From positions 1 to 56,454 of the forward strand of contig JAHLLR010000030.1 of assembly GCA_020444075.1 (NCBI GenBank): 56,454 nucleotides of DNA, in the 5' to 3' direction. The notes under the pieces are model-generated. The model was not told where the DNA came from and ran no database searches. It worked only from the letters and a program-made list of their open reading frames with translations. Numbering within the stretch: position 1 is the first letter of the stretch; each line of letters begins with the position of its first letter. Shown here piece by piece: positions 8,736 to 18,477 of the stretch. The position numbers and the translations under genes are program-made. Source of the DNA: Deltaproteobacteria bacterium. Its GTDB lineage: Bacteria; Desulfobacterota; Desulfobacteria; Desulfobacterales; Desulfosarcinaceae.

Positions 8736-10325
8736 TCAACGACCACTGCCGGCTTGTGATAACGACCCATACCATCGACCAGAAAGGGGGGTCAAAGGAT
8801 CGGCAACGGATTGAAAACGAGCCAGTTGAATCCGGTCCTGTTCTTTGAAAGAAACCAGCGGCATGAGTCCGCATCCGATGATCTTTTCAAGCGACCTGTC
8901 ACTTAAAAAAGCCTCTGCACAGGGTTTGATGGCCCGTTCGCCGTGATTCACGATCACATGCAGGGGCAACCCGCTCACACCGCTGGCCAGTCCTTGCGAC
9001 CATTCCCAGCCAAACTGGGTAAATGTGCGGCCAAGGACCAAAATCAACGCAAAAATGGGATTGGCCCACAGATAGTGTTCATGGTCCGCGGAATCCCCGA
9101 TCTCCTCAAATGCAAATGCGTTTACCGGGTCAGTTCCTTCCCCATATGGCATCCGGATGAGAAAACGGGGCAGCGCCAGTCCGATCCATCTGGCTTCCGG
9201 AAGCGTCCGGACCACCTGCCAGGCCTTCTTGCCTGAAGGTTCAGGTTCAACGGTCCAGTCCGATGGGTCCGGGGTCGTGGACAATGACGGGCAGCCCATA
9301 AAACCGGTATCGCCTCGGCTGATGAAAGGGGCACCCAGCATTTGTCCCGCAGCGCCCAACCGGGCGAGGACAACGGCATCCATTTTTTTAGGGGAGAAGG
9401 TGTACATCCCTGCCAGAAGGGACCAGGGTGCCTGTCCACTGTGATTCTGGGATGTTGACGCCAGTTTCTTATACAAAGCCGTATCTCTCAGATCTTCGTG
9501 CGCCGTCAAATCCGAGGTCAGTTCAGCCTTGGAGACGTCTATAAGATAGACCGTTAAATTTTCATCGGTTTCCAGTCGTCGAAGGCAGAACTGGAGCGCG
9601 CGCCAAGCCGACTCAATCGCCTGAAAATCCGGATGATGAATAAGGCTGCGCATGAGATCGGAAATCGTTCGATCAACAGCCTCCACCATGGCATCCTGTT
9701 CTTTTTCAACGTCCGGAACCAGGTGCGGTCCGACAATATCACCCAGAAAGCGATCCCAGTCCGTTTGCGGTTTGGCCCTGTCGCCACCGACTGCGGCAGG
9801 CGAACTGGCATCGAGCACGTGGTCCAGCAGGCTGCCTGGCGTATCACCGGCAAAGTCAGGTTCCCGTGGAGGTGATTTATCCATTTTTTTTTCGTGGTGT
9901 GGATGCGATGACTTTCCGGCTAGCCGGGACGCCGTTTCGGAGAACGTATCCGGATTGATCAATTGATTTCGAACGTCTTTCATTTTTTTAAAAATATCCG
10001 TTCGAAAATAGATCTGGTCCGGATGAAAATCATCCAATTCACTGAATGTCATTTCGACGGCTGGAGCACGACTCCCTGCAGCGCGAAGGCGAAGCGACAC
10101 GGCCATTTTTCCCATCACCTTTTCATCACTATCCCGATCCACTTTAAAAAGCATGCGCTGCGCAATATCGGACCCGTCAGTTTCAACACCCCGGTTGGCG
10201 CGACCGCTGAAATCACCCAGGATAAGTATCCTGAACGGTGTTTCAGGTCGTTCCTTCTCGAAGGTTTCCTGGAAATTGGTGGACAAAGAGACATCCATGC
10301 TGTCAATAGAAATGGGATCGTCCAT
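8736..10325 (-). CDS. TssB-TssC fusion, C-terminally shortened sheath-like protein
   Basis: The 529-residue protein joins two sheath families. Residues about 25-145 match TssB: a PFRILILGDFSG block, then FSELDDFHPDQIY, which parallels FKSLDDFHPERV in the TssB at 22951-23460. After a charged linker, residues about 185-510 match TssC, with the HHPDFQAIESAWRAL helix, RFLIRMPYG and the AFAFEE and YLWAN strings. Compared with the TssC at 21371-22861 it stops shortly after the VPLV-type strand, losing roughly the last 100 residues. It is therefore a second, fused and truncated sheath-like protein beside a normal TssB/TssC pair. It is more likely a cap, adaptor or baseplate-proximal variant than a sheath subunit. 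That role is inference. Confidence 0.8.
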   Translation of the reverse strand: MDDPISIDSMDVSLSTNFQETFEKERPETPFRILILGDFSGRANRGVETDGSDIAQRMLFKVDRDSDEKVMGKMAVSLRLRAAGSRAPAVEMTFSELDDFHPDQIYFRTDIFKKMKDVRNQLINPDTFSETASRLAGKSSHPHHEKKMDKSPPREPDFAGDTPGSLLDHVLDASSPAAVGGDRAKPQTDWDRFLGDIVGPHLVPDVEKEQDAMVEAVDRTISDLMRSLIHHPDFQAIESAWRALQFCLRRLETDENLTVYLIDVSKAELTSDLTAHEDLRDTALYKKLASTSQNHSGQAPWSLLAGMYTFSPKKMDAVVLARLGAAGQMLGAPFISRGDTGFMGCPSLSTTPDPSDWTVEPEPSGKKAWQVVRTLPEARWIGLALPRFLIRMPYGEGTDPVNAFAFEEIGDSADHEHYLWANPIFALILVLGRTFTQFGWEWSQGLASGVSGLPLHVIVNHGERAIKPCAEAFLSDRSLEKIIGCGLMPLVSFKEQDRIQLARFQSVADPLTPLSGRWYGSLSQAGSGR

Positions 10326-10417
10326 AACTACCTCTTTTTTTATTTGCCTTATTTAAAATCTCACCGTCAACCAACCAGGATGAAAAACAGGGAGGCTTTA
10401 GCCGTCAAATAACTGCA

Positions 10418-11017
10418 TTATCCATTGACGACGATCCACTCATCAAAAATACCATACCCCCCGCCGGGAGGGTAGTATCGGGAGCTTCCAACATTCGTTG
10501 TCCGGATTAGACCCATATCATCGGCTCCGGGATCCAGAATGCAGTATTTTCCTTTGTAAGAATTATGGACCACGATAAAATGTCCCCCGCCTGTGGGCCA
10601 GCTTACGCCTGCAATAAGCATTTTCCCAGCGGCCACCGCCTGGCGAATTTTACCCGGTGCCTCGTCTCTGTCGTAGCGGTAGCTGGTATCCAGCCCATAG
10701 GAATGCTTCAGCAGTTTAGCGACATTGCTGCCACCGGTTCCCGCTTCAGATTGTTTATTTCTCATAAATATCGCTGCCATTGCAGCATAACGGGGATCAT
10801 TGACGGGAGCACGCGCATCCTCGGTGCTAGGTTTGTAATATAATCCGCCAAGCATTTGGGATTGCTGGCGCAAAGTTGATAGTGCAGTATACTTGCCTTT
10901 TTTCATTGCGATTATCATACCGCAACAAGCCATACCGCATTCATCCGTTTTTCGTTGTTTGCACCAGACATGCGTGTGTCCGCATTCCAGTTTGTAACTC
11001 CTGTAACCTTCCGGCAT
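10418..11017 (-). CDS. Papain-like (C39-type) cysteine peptidase-like protein
   Basis: This 199-residue protein has the layout of a papain-fold peptidase. It has Gln21 (oxyanion hole), Cys27 in ECGMACC (nucleophile), His146 in GGGHFIVVHNS, and Asp162 in ILDPG. The Gln-x5-Cys-Gly-x-Ala pattern is the one seen in C39-like peptidases. Three further Cys (12, 19 and 159) lie nearby. There is no signal peptide or membrane segment. It sits between the TPR-methyltransferase pair and the TssB-TssC fusion, inside the T6SS block. It could be a secreted effector (amidase or protease), or a cytoplasmic peptidase acting on a cluster product. No obvious immunity gene lies next to it, which weakens the effector reading. 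Confidence 0.65.
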   Translation of the reverse strand: MPEGYRSYKLECGHTHVWCKQRKTDECGMACCGMIIAMKKGKYTALSTLRQQSQMLGGLYYKPSTEDARAPVNDPRYAAMAAIFMRNKQSEAGTGGSNVAKLLKHSYGLDTSYRYDRDEAPGKIRQAVAAGKMLIAGVSWPTGGGHFIVVHNSYKGKYCILDPGADDMGLIRTTNVGSSRYYPPGGGYGIFDEWIVVNG

Positions 11018-11104
11018 CGATTAACCTCCTCTGTTTGAAAATTGGTGTCCAATAATCATATTAACGGGTTCCTTGATGAAAGTCATTCCACCGCCAGACG
11101 GTAT

Positions 11105-12457
11105 TCACGAGCCCCCGATGGTCGCAATCACCAGATGCCCCTTCACCGGTTGTCCCCCTTCACTGCGCAATTCCAGGGAATTTATCTGTTTAATTATTAA
11201 TCCCTGCGATCCCACCGCCTTTTCAGCATACACGGCAGCATGCGCATACCTGCCGTATTCATTCAATTGCCAGTCTGCTATTTTTTCACCGGTATCTTCC
11301 AAGGTAAAAGCCAGAATGCCTCCAGGTTTTAAAGAACAGACGGCACCTTTTAGAACCGGTTCGAGGTCTCCGAAATAACACAGCGTGTCGGCCGATACGA
11401 TCAGGTCGAAGGCATCTGACTGGCTGTTAAGGAATTCGGTCAATTCCGACCGAACCAGTTCATGGTAGGTCCCCACCCCCTTAGCCCGTGTCAACATGCC
11501 GGCGGACAGGTCCACACCGACCAAGTATCGGGCATAGGGTTTTAGCAACGGCCCACAAAGGCCGGTGCCACAGCCAGCATCTAAAATATCCAGCGATCCA
11601 TCCGGTGGGGGCAGCATGGCGTTCAGGGCTTCAATCAGCAGTTGGGGAGCCCGGTAATCGAGATTCCCCTGCAAATGTTCGTCAAAGCTGTCGGCAAGAT
11701 CATCGAAGGTCTTTCGCACGTAGGCATCCGGTGCGCGACCGGGAGCGCCCTTTCCCATACACGATGCCTGCAGGTAAAGGGCAATGGAATTTTCCGGGTC
11801 TTTTTCAAGCCAGACATCGAATACCTGTCTGGCCTCCTCTTTGCGGTCAGCCTTGATCAACGTACGGCTGAGCCCCTGCCACGCGCCAACGTGGGTGGCG
11901 TCAAGTTCCACCGCGCTATGGTAGGCAGCCACCGCATCATCGATGCGCTCGCACTTTCGCAGAGCATTGGCCAGGTTGTACCGATAATCTGCTGTTTCGG
12001 GCGAAAAATCGATGGCTTGACCATACATGTCCAGTGCTTCGTCAACGGCCTGGCGAGCCATGAGCACCACCCCCAGGTTGTTGAAGGCCGGAGCATGACC
12101 GGGATTCAGGGCGATGGCATTGCGATAGCAGATCTCGGCATCCTGCACCCTGCCCATACCTTCCAGCACATTGCCCAGGTTGTTGTGGGCATCGGCATTC
12201 TTGGGATCGATCTCGATGATGCGACCGATGAGTTGGGCGGCTTCCTGTTTCCGCTGCTGTTGATGGCAGAGCACGCCATAGAAATGCAGGGCATCGAGGT
12301 GGTCCGGCACGGATTCTACGATACGACCGTAGAGCATCTCGGCCTCGTCCACGTTGCCCCCCTGGTGGAGCTTAAACGCCAGAGAAAAGGCATTTTCGAT
12401 GGTCAGGGTAATCTTTTTCGATGAAGAACTCTGCTTCTTTTTTTTCTTCAGCTTCAT
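11105..12457 (-). CDS. TPR protein with SAM-dependent methyltransferase domain (second copy)
   Basis: From the ATG at 12457 this is a 450-residue protein. Residues 1-20 are Lys-rich. About six TPR units follow (about 20-225), with repeats such as AHNNLGNVLEGMGRVQDAE. Then comes a class I methyltransferase domain with DAGCGTGLCGPLLKPYAR as the SAM-binding loop and an ADTLCYFGDLEPVL strand. The start at 12505 would overlap the upstream gene, so the later ATG was chosen. It is clearly a paralogue of the next gene (12492-13850), which shares the same domain order and SAM motif. Both lie in the T6SS block. The substrate is unknown; TPR domains suggest a protein target or partner. Confidence 0.85.
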   Translation of the reverse strand: MKLKKKKKQSSSSKKITLTIENAFSLAFKLHQGGNVDEAEMLYGRIVESVPDHLDALHFYGVLCHQQQRKQEAAQLIGRIIEIDPKNADAHNNLGNVLEGMGRVQDAEICYRNAIALNPGHAPAFNNLGVVLMARQAVDEALDMYGQAIDFSPETADYRYNLANALRKCERIDDAVAAYHSAVELDATHVGAWQGLSRTLIKADRKEEARQVFDVWLEKDPENSIALYLQASCMGKGAPGRAPDAYVRKTFDDLADSFDEHLQGNLDYRAPQLLIEALNAMLPPPDGSLDILDAGCGTGLCGPLLKPYARYLVGVDLSAGMLTRAKGVGTYHELVRSELTEFLNSQSDAFDLIVSADTLCYFGDLEPVLKGAVCSLKPGGILAFTLEDTGEKIADWQLNEYGRYAHAAVYAEKAVGSQGLIIKQINSLELRSEGGQPVKGHLVIATIGGS

Positions 12458-12491
12458 GATATTCTCATGTCGACAGCAAATCAGATGCCGA

Positions 12492-13850
12492 TTATGCCGG
12501 AGCAAGCGTCACGACCAATCCATTGACCGGCCGACCCATTTCCTGACGAAGTACCGCATTTGAGACAACCCTTGGCTCAAAACCAGTCAGCCAGGCAACT
12601 TGCCGCAGATAGGTCTCTGAGTGGGCATAGCGCCCCTGAGGGTTTATCAGGTAGCCGCCGGCTTTCCCCTCCTCTGCTTCGTCGTTCCGTTCCACGGTGA
12701 ATATGAAGGTTCCACCGGGCTTCAAGGCACCGGCCACACCCGTGAACACATCTTGCAGATCCCCGAAATAACACAGGGTGTCTGCACATGCGATTACATC
12801 GTAAACGTCTTTCCGGTCGTTGATGAAAGCCGTCAATTCAGCCTCTTCCAGTCTGTCATAGCACCCGTTTTCAGCGGCCCGTTTCAACATCCCGGCAGAC
12901 AGATCCACTCCGTCCAGCCGACGGGCATAGGGTTTCAACAGGGGCCCGCACAGTCCGGTGCCGCAACCGGCATCTAGAATATCCAGGTCACCGGCAGGAC
13001 GGACACATATTTTTGCCAAGGCATCGACCACGAGTTCCGGTGCCTGGTAGGCCAATTGATGAAGACTCTCTTCGAAGCTGTCCGCGAACCTGTCGAACAG
13101 GCATTTCACGTATTCGTCCGATGCCCGACCCGGAACCGCTTCACCCGAACAGGCCGCGAGCAAATGCGATGCCTCGGGATTGCCCGGATCTTCCTTCAGC
13201 CATTGGCGAAAATGAATCACGGCCTCCTCCTGTCGACCCACGGTCATCAAGGCGATGCCCAGCATCACCTTTGAACCTGCCTGGTCCGGGTCCAGCACCA
13301 TTGCCTGGAAAAACTGGTCTACGGCCTCGGCGCCCCGGCCCTGTTGATAAAGCAGATTGCCCAGGTTGTAGTGCAGGGGGAAGAAATCCGAACTGATCGC
13401 TAAGGCGTGGCGAAATACAGGTTCAGCCTCGTCGAGGCGTCCCAACGCCCGAAGCACCGTTCCCAGGTTGTTGCATGCGCCCAGGTGACCGGGCGCCAGC
13501 GCTAAGGTCCGGCGGTAGCAGGCTTCGGCTTCTTCCAGGCGCCCTTGTTCCATGTAAATGTTGCCCAGGTTGTTGTGGGCATCCACATAATCTGGCGAGG
13601 CGTCGAGAGCCCTGATGATCGTCTGGATGGCTTCAACGGTGCGGCCTCGCTGGTAGTGCAGAATGCCTAAAAAGTGCAGGGCATCCGGATGCTCCGGAAC
13701 CACCGCCAGAACCTTCCCGTAAATACCTTCGGCCTGATCCAGTTTGGACTGTTTCTGGAGTTCCATGGCCAGGCGGATGGCTTGATCGATGGAAATCCGA
13801 TCATCGTTTCCAGCATCGTTTTCATTTCTACTGCTGTTGGTATCGCTCAT
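12492..13850 (-). CDS. TPR protein with SAM-dependent methyltransferase domain (first copy)
   Basis: From the ATG at 13850 this 452-residue protein starts with an acidic segment (NENDAGNDD). TPR units follow (about 20-225), with the same NNLGN repeat core as its neighbour. The class I methyltransferase domain carries the DAGCGTGLCGPLLKPYAR loop and the matching ADTLCYFGDLQDVF strand. The ATG at 13904 would overlap the Cys-cluster gene, so the later one is used. The two methyltransferase genes are adjacent and similar throughout, so a tandem duplication is the simplest origin. Together with the Cys-cluster protein upstream they form a small accessory set inserted after tssH. Methylation of a T6SS component is possible but unsupported. 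Confidence 0.85.
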   Translation of the reverse strand: MSDTNSSRNENDAGNDDRISIDQAIRLAMELQKQSKLDQAEGIYGKVLAVVPEHPDALHFLGILHYQRGRTVEAIQTIIRALDASPDYVDAHNNLGNIYMEQGRLEEAEACYRRTLALAPGHLGACNNLGTVLRALGRLDEAEPVFRHALAISSDFFPLHYNLGNLLYQQGRGAEAVDQFFQAMVLDPDQAGSKVMLGIALMTVGRQEEAVIHFRQWLKEDPGNPEASHLLAACSGEAVPGRASDEYVKCLFDRFADSFEESLHQLAYQAPELVVDALAKICVRPAGDLDILDAGCGTGLCGPLLKPYARRLDGVDLSAGMLKRAAENGCYDRLEEAELTAFINDRKDVYDVIACADTLCYFGDLQDVFTGVAGALKPGGTFIFTVERNDEAEEGKAGGYLINPQGRYAHSETYLRQVAWLTGFEPRVVSNAVLRQEMGRPVNGLVVTLAPA

Positions 13851-13879
13851 GGCAATATCAGGCCTTTGCCGTTGAACCG

Positions 13880-14671
13880 TCAGCATTTTTTTCCAGCGGT
13901 ACATGAAATGGTTAACGGGTAGTTCCGGATTCGATGGTACTGCACGAAAGCGGCCCGCGTGATCCGGTTGTCCTTGCGGACCACTACATACAAACGGCTC
14001 GTTTCATGATCCCGGATCATTCGTTCGGCCTGCTTCAGCCCCTGACACCGATAGGCGTTGCAGATGTCGGCCCGCATCCATCTGGGCAGGGTACACCCCT
14101 GATCGGTCTGATACACGCAGGCATCTTTCACGGAAATTTGGGGTAGATACGCCGTGTAGGCATGAACGATATCCAGCGGATCTGCAATGCCGCTGCGGGT
14201 TACGAAGCGACCAATGGCCGCCGCATCCAAAAAAGCGCGCGCTTTGCCCAGATGACAGCAGGTGCCCTGGCAGACGCCACACACGCGTGAAGCGACCACG
14301 GCAGGCGGGCCTGTTTCAGGAAAATTCATATCGAGGGGATCCTCTCCGCCATCGATGCCTGCCGATAAGGTTTTCACACACAGGTCATAAAGAAATGCCG
14401 CATGAACCTGTTTGCGCGAATCGGGCAATCGATCGACATCGGCCGGATCGTCGGGAACCACAACCATGGGATAGGATTCGGGACGTCGCACCCCCAGCAT
14501 CGCAGCCGCCTTTTTCCGGTGAGCAGCCATCTCCTTGTCCAACGCAGCCGATTTGCACCGCCAGTCAGCGCAGATCTGCCCAGAAACCTGCTGGTGAAAC
14601 GAAAGTGATCGTCCGCAGATTCGGCAGCCGGCCGGTTTGCCCATGGGTCCAAAACGAAGGGACATCAGCAT
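13880..14671 (-). CDS. Cysteine-cluster (YkgJ-like) protein
   Basis: This 263-residue protein has two Cys-rich parts. The N-terminus has a zinc-ribbon-like set at residues 16, 19, 34 and 39. The middle holds CGVCQGTCCHLG, then later CVYQTDQGC, RADICNAYRC, which together resemble the CxxCxxCC-type zinc/iron-chelating proteins (YkgJ family). That family is thought to bind metal or be metal-modified, but its function is poorly defined. It starts 10 bases after tssH on the same strand, so it is probably co-transcribed. The close neighbours are two TPR-methyltransferases, suggesting a shared accessory role. A Leu/Met-rich N-terminus is not a clear signal peptide, so the protein is likely cytoplasmic. 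Confidence 0.65.
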   Translation of the reverse strand: MLMSLRFGPMGKPAGCRICGRSLSFHQQVSGQICADWRCKSAALDKEMAAHRKKAAAMLGVRRPESYPMVVVPDDPADVDRLPDSRKQVHAAFLYDLCVKTLSAGIDGGEDPLDMNFPETGPPAVVASRVCGVCQGTCCHLGKARAFLDAAAIGRFVTRSGIADPLDIVHAYTAYLPQISVKDACVYQTDQGCTLPRWMRADICNAYRCQGLKQAERMIRDHETSRLYVVVRKDNRITRAAFVQYHRIRNYPLTISCTAGKKC

Positions 14672-14680
14672 GCGGCCGGT

Positions 14681-17326
14681 TTAAGAAATTTCGTAGGCAA
14701 ACCCTTCCCCATCCATCGACACCTTGACCTGCCTGATCTGCTCACCCCGGGCCTGCCGGCTCAGCAGTTCGCGTGACATGTCGGGCAGAAGGGTATTGGT
14801 CATGATGTTGTCCGCATTGCGGGCGCCTGAATCCACGTCGGTGCAGCGGCCGGCAATGGCATCCACAATCGCCTCATCGTAGATGAAGTCCACATCCCGG
14901 TTTTCCTTCATGCGTTTTACGATGCGGTTGAGTTTCAAACGGACAATCAGTTTCATGTTCTCGTCGGTGATGGGATAATAGGGTACGATTTTCATACGCC
15001 CCAGAAATGCAGGCTTGAAATGTTTGAGCAGTTCCGGCTTGACCATCTCGGCCATACCCGCCGGATCGGGCATGGTCTCCTCGTCGGCGCTCATGTTCAT
15101 TATCAGATCCGTGCCCAAGTTCGAGGTGAGAATGATCAGGCAGTTTTTAAAATCAATCCGCCTCCCCTCTCCGTCTTCCATCATGCCCTTGTCGAATACC
15201 TGAAAGAAGAGTTCCATGACGTCGGTGTGGGCTTTTTCCACCTCATCAAGTAACACCACGCTATATGGCTTGCGGCGCACTGCCTCGGTGAGCACGCCCC
15301 CCTCGCCGTAGCCCACATATCCCGGAGGAGACCCCTTGAGGCTGGAAACGGTATGGGCCTCCTGGTACTCGCTCATGTTGATGCTGATCATGTTCTGTTC
15401 GCCGCCATAGAGCAGTTCGGATAGCGCCAGGGCAGTCTCGGTCTTGCCCACACCGCTGGGCCCCACCAGCATGAACACGCCGGTGGGCTTGGAGGGGTCC
15501 TCAATGCCGGCATGGGCCGTCTGAATCACCTGTTCGATGGCCTCCAGGCCGTGGTCCTGCCCGATGATGCGCTCCTTGAGCCGGTCACTGAGATGGAGTA
15601 CGGTATCGATCTCGTCGGTGAGCATGCGTCCCGTTGGAATGCCGGTCCATCCGGACACCACCGCCGACACGGTCTCGGAATCCACGGCAATCTGGACCAG
15701 CGGTTCTCCGGCCTGGCGTTTCTCCAGCTCGGTTTCCAGTTCCCTGAGTTCCGCCTGTCTGGCAGCAAGGTCATCCGCAGCGTCATCGCCTTTTTCCGTG
15801 AGGGCTTGGATTTCCTGGTACATATCCCGAACCTGGCCGGCCACTTCCATTTCACTCTGCCATTTTTTCGTAAGGGTGGCCATCTCGACCTGCGTCGATT
15901 CCCGCTCCGTAGTGAGTTCAGCCAGGCGGGCTTGATGGTCCCTGCCGATTGCCGTTTCCCGCATGAGGCTCTTGATTTCTCTGTCGATATCGCCGATACG
16001 GCGCTGGGCCTGCTCCACGGCCGGGGGGCTGGTGGTGAGCCCGATGGCCACACGAGCGCAGGCCGTGTCGAGCACGCTCACCGCCTTGTCAGGCAGCTGG
16101 CGGCCGGAAATGTAGCGACTGGACAGATGCACTGTATCTGCCAGCGCCTCGTCGGTAATCATCACATTGTGATGTTTTTCCAGAAATGGCCCAATGGCCC
16201 GCATCATCACCATGGCTTTTTCTTCATCCGGCTCCTCGATCTTGACCACCTGAAAGCGCCGGGCCATGGCTGCGTCCTTTTCGAAATATTTTTTATATTC
16301 CGCCCAGGTGGTCGCCGCGATGGTGCGAAGCTCGCCCCTTGCCAGGGCGGGCTTAAGCAGATTGGCCGCATCGCCGGATCCGGCCTGACCGCCGGCGCCG
16401 ATGAGTGTATGGGCTTCGTCGATGAACAGGATGATGGGGATCGGCGAGGCCTTGACTTCATTGATCACCCCTTTGAGGCGGTTTTCGAATTCACCTTTGA
16501 TACCGGCCCCGGCTTGCAGCAGCCCTAAATCAAGGGTGTGGAGGGCGACGTTCTGCAGGATCGGCGGCACATCCCCTTCGGCGATGCGCAGCGCAAAACC
16601 CTCCACCACGGCCGTTTTCCCGACACCGGCCTCACCGGTGAGAATAGGGTTGTTCTGGCGACGGCGGATGAGAATGTCCACCATCTGGCGTATTTCGTAA
16701 TCCCGTCCCAGCACCGGGTCTATTTCTCCTTTTTTTGCGCGTTCGGTGAGATTTATCGTATATTGGTCGAGAGCTTTGGCGCCACCCCGACGGGCAGCGG
16801 TGCCGCCAACCGGTGCGTCCGCACCGGCACCCGCTGCTGTTCCGACATCCTCTCCACTTCCCGAAGTGAGGTCCATGAGGTTCTCTTTGAGGGTTTCCAC
16901 GGAAATTTTCTTCAACGTGTCAGAACTTGAGATCAGCATTCTTGACAAATCTTCGCTGTCCAGCAGGGACAGCAGAACGTGGCCGGAACGAACCTGCGGC
17001 GTCTGGTATTCAACCGATGCGAGAACCCACGCCTCCTTGATCATTCGCGGGATGCGCGGCGACAGTGCCGGTGTCCTGGCATTTCCTGTCTTGAATTTTT
17101 CGATGGACCGGGTCAGATCGGCAACCAGGTGCGCTTCGTTGATCTCAAAATGTTTGAGGATTTTCAAAATGTCCGTATCGGACATTTCCAGCAGTTTGAT
17201 TAAAAAATGCTCGATGTCCACTTCGTAATGGGTTTGGGACAGGCAAAGCCCCGCGGCGGACTCCAGTGCACTGCGGCAGGTTTCATTGAGTTTTCCGATG
17301 AGAGACTTGAGATTGGATACGGCCAT
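14681..17326 (-). CDS. tssH: TssH (ClpV) AAA+ ATPase
   Basis: The 881-residue protein is the T6SS ATPase that disassembles contracted TssB-TssC sheath. It has the Clp N-domain (about 1-155), a Gly/Ala linker, and two AAA modules. The Walker A motifs are GEAGVGKT (231-238) and GPSGVGKT (622-629), with an [15 protein letters not shown] Walker B in the first and [11 protein letters not shown] in the second. A ClpB-like middle coiled-coil (about 430-540) is present but short. Residues needed for hydrolysis all look intact, and length fits the family (about 850-900). It is preceded by tssG after a 100-bp gap and followed by the Cys-cluster gene. The call is secure. Confidence 0.97.
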   Translation of the reverse strand: MAVSNLKSLIGKLNETCRSALESAAGLCLSQTHYEVDIEHFLIKLLEMSDTDILKILKHFEINEAHLVADLTRSIEKFKTGNARTPALSPRIPRMIKEAWVLASVEYQTPQVRSGHVLLSLLDSEDLSRMLISSSDTLKKISVETLKENLMDLTSGSGEDVGTAAGAGADAPVGGTAARRGGAKALDQYTINLTERAKKGEIDPVLGRDYEIRQMVDILIRRRQNNPILTGEAGVGKTAVVEGFALRIAEGDVPPILQNVALHTLDLGLLQAGAGIKGEFENRLKGVINEVKASPIPIILFIDEAHTLIGAGGQAGSGDAANLLKPALARGELRTIAATTWAEYKKYFEKDAAMARRFQVVKIEEPDEEKAMVMMRAIGPFLEKHHNVMITDEALADTVHLSSRYISGRQLPDKAVSVLDTACARVAIGLTTSPPAVEQAQRRIGDIDREIKSLMRETAIGRDHQARLAELTTERESTQVEMATLTKKWQSEMEVAGQVRDMYQEIQALTEKGDDAADDLAARQAELRELETELEKRQAGEPLVQIAVDSETVSAVVSGWTGIPTGRMLTDEIDTVLHLSDRLKERIIGQDHGLEAIEQVIQTAHAGIEDPSKPTGVFMLVGPSGVGKTETALALSELLYGGEQNMISINMSEYQEAHTVSSLKGSPPGYVGYGEGGVLTEAVRRKPYSVVLLDEVEKAHTDVMELFFQVFDKGMMEDGEGRRIDFKNCLIILTSNLGTDLIMNMSADEETMPDPAGMAEMVKPELLKHFKPAFLGRMKIVPYYPITDENMKLIVRLKLNRIVKRMKENRDVDFIYDEAIVDAIAGRCTDVDSGARNADNIMTNTLLPDMSRELLSRQARGEQIRQVKVSMDGEGFAYEIS

Positions 17327-17427
17327 GGTTCACTCCTTTGGTTTAGCGGGTGAGCCGGCAAGCGTGCGAGTAATATAGCTTTCAACCTTAAGAGCGGTTC
17401 GCCTTATCCGTTCAGCGGCTTGCAGGT

Positions 17428-18477
17428 TCAACTGCTTTTAGACTTTACCAGTTTCAGATCATATTCCTGAAATGTAAAAAAGATATCCTTTTCATACCGA
17501 TAGCCCGGGGAGGAAACCCAGGTCGTCCAGCCGAGCAAGGGCGCATCGGCGCCGGTACTTCCCAGTTGGCAAAGGGGAACATCCTCTTTTCTCAGGTAAA
17601 TGCGGATTTCAAACTCATATTCGATGCCCACCATGTATCTGATAAGGGAAAAAATAGGCACCAGCAGATCACCGGTGGGCATCATCCTGGCGAACTTCGC
17701 TTTTCCCACCGGGCCGAGATGGACGCGGAATTTGGTCTGGCATTCCCACACCTGACTGCCGCAAATGGCGTCATCGCCCAGGGTGGCGTTTGCCGCCCCC
17801 AACTGTGTCTGGTCGGATGGCTCCAGGTCCACAATGCGTTCGATGAACTGTTCCACCCTGACCCGGGTATCGGCAAAATAGGCCACGGCTGACTCGATGG
17901 CGACTGCGGAGGCGATTGGCCGGGAAAGCAGTCCACTGTAAAATGTCAGCGCCTCTTCCGGCAGGCCGATCATTTCGGTCAGACCCGGAGTGCCTAAACC
18001 GGACAGGCTCAACAGGTATCGCGAAAGCCGGTCTCGGGCGCCGACCTGGTAGTTCTCCGGGAACCTGTGTTTTTTCCAGGCCAGGTAAAAAAGCGTAATC
18101 AGGCGGTGATGGAACAAGTCCAGAAAGTCGGCCAGGGTTGAGTCCTTTAGCCGTTCGCGGGCAAGAATCAGTTGGGTGTACCACTGGGGCAGGACGCCGG
18201 ATGGCCCGGTTAGCCCCATAAAGGCGACTTCCAGGGTCGGCGGATCATCCCGGTCGGGATTCTTCAAACCCGAAATGTCGCTGGGAGGAAATGAGAACCC
18301 TTTTTTAACGCTGAACCGAACCGGCTCTTCGGAAGGCACCAAAGCAACCCCGAGTTCTTTCCGGTTTTCGGTAAACCGTTCCAGCAGGTAAACGGCCCGA
18401 TAGAACGAAAATTCGTAAAAGCGGTCAAATAGCTGCTGTTTTAAAGCAGGATCTGATTTCCGCTTCTTGGCGGCCAT
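17428..18477 (-). CDS. tssG: TssG baseplate protein
   Basis: The 349-residue protein is TssG (ImpH/VasB), a baseplate wedge subunit that binds TssF and TssE. Family landmarks visible are the N-terminal FYEFSFYRAVYLLERF block, the GLTGPSGVLPQWYT motif, the FLDLFHHRLITLFYLAWKKHR helix pair and the TWVSSP near the end. The length is normal. It overlaps tssF by 37 bases, which suggests translational coupling. The ATG used has a purine-rich upstream stretch. Confidence 0.95.
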   Translation of the reverse strand: MAAKKRKSDPALKQQLFDRFYEFSFYRAVYLLERFTENRKELGVALVPSEEPVRFSVKKGFSFPPSDISGLKNPDRDDPPTLEVAFMGLTGPSGVLPQWYTQLILARERLKDSTLADFLDLFHHRLITLFYLAWKKHRFPENYQVGARDRLSRYLLSLSGLGTPGLTEMIGLPEEALTFYSGLLSRPIASAVAIESAVAYFADTRVRVEQFIERIVDLEPSDQTQLGAANATLGDDAICGSQVWECQTKFRVHLGPVGKAKFARMMPTGDLLVPIFSLIRYMVGIEYEFEIRIYLRKEDVPLCQLGSTGADAPLLGWTTWVSSPGYRYEKDIFFTFQEYDLKLVKSKSS

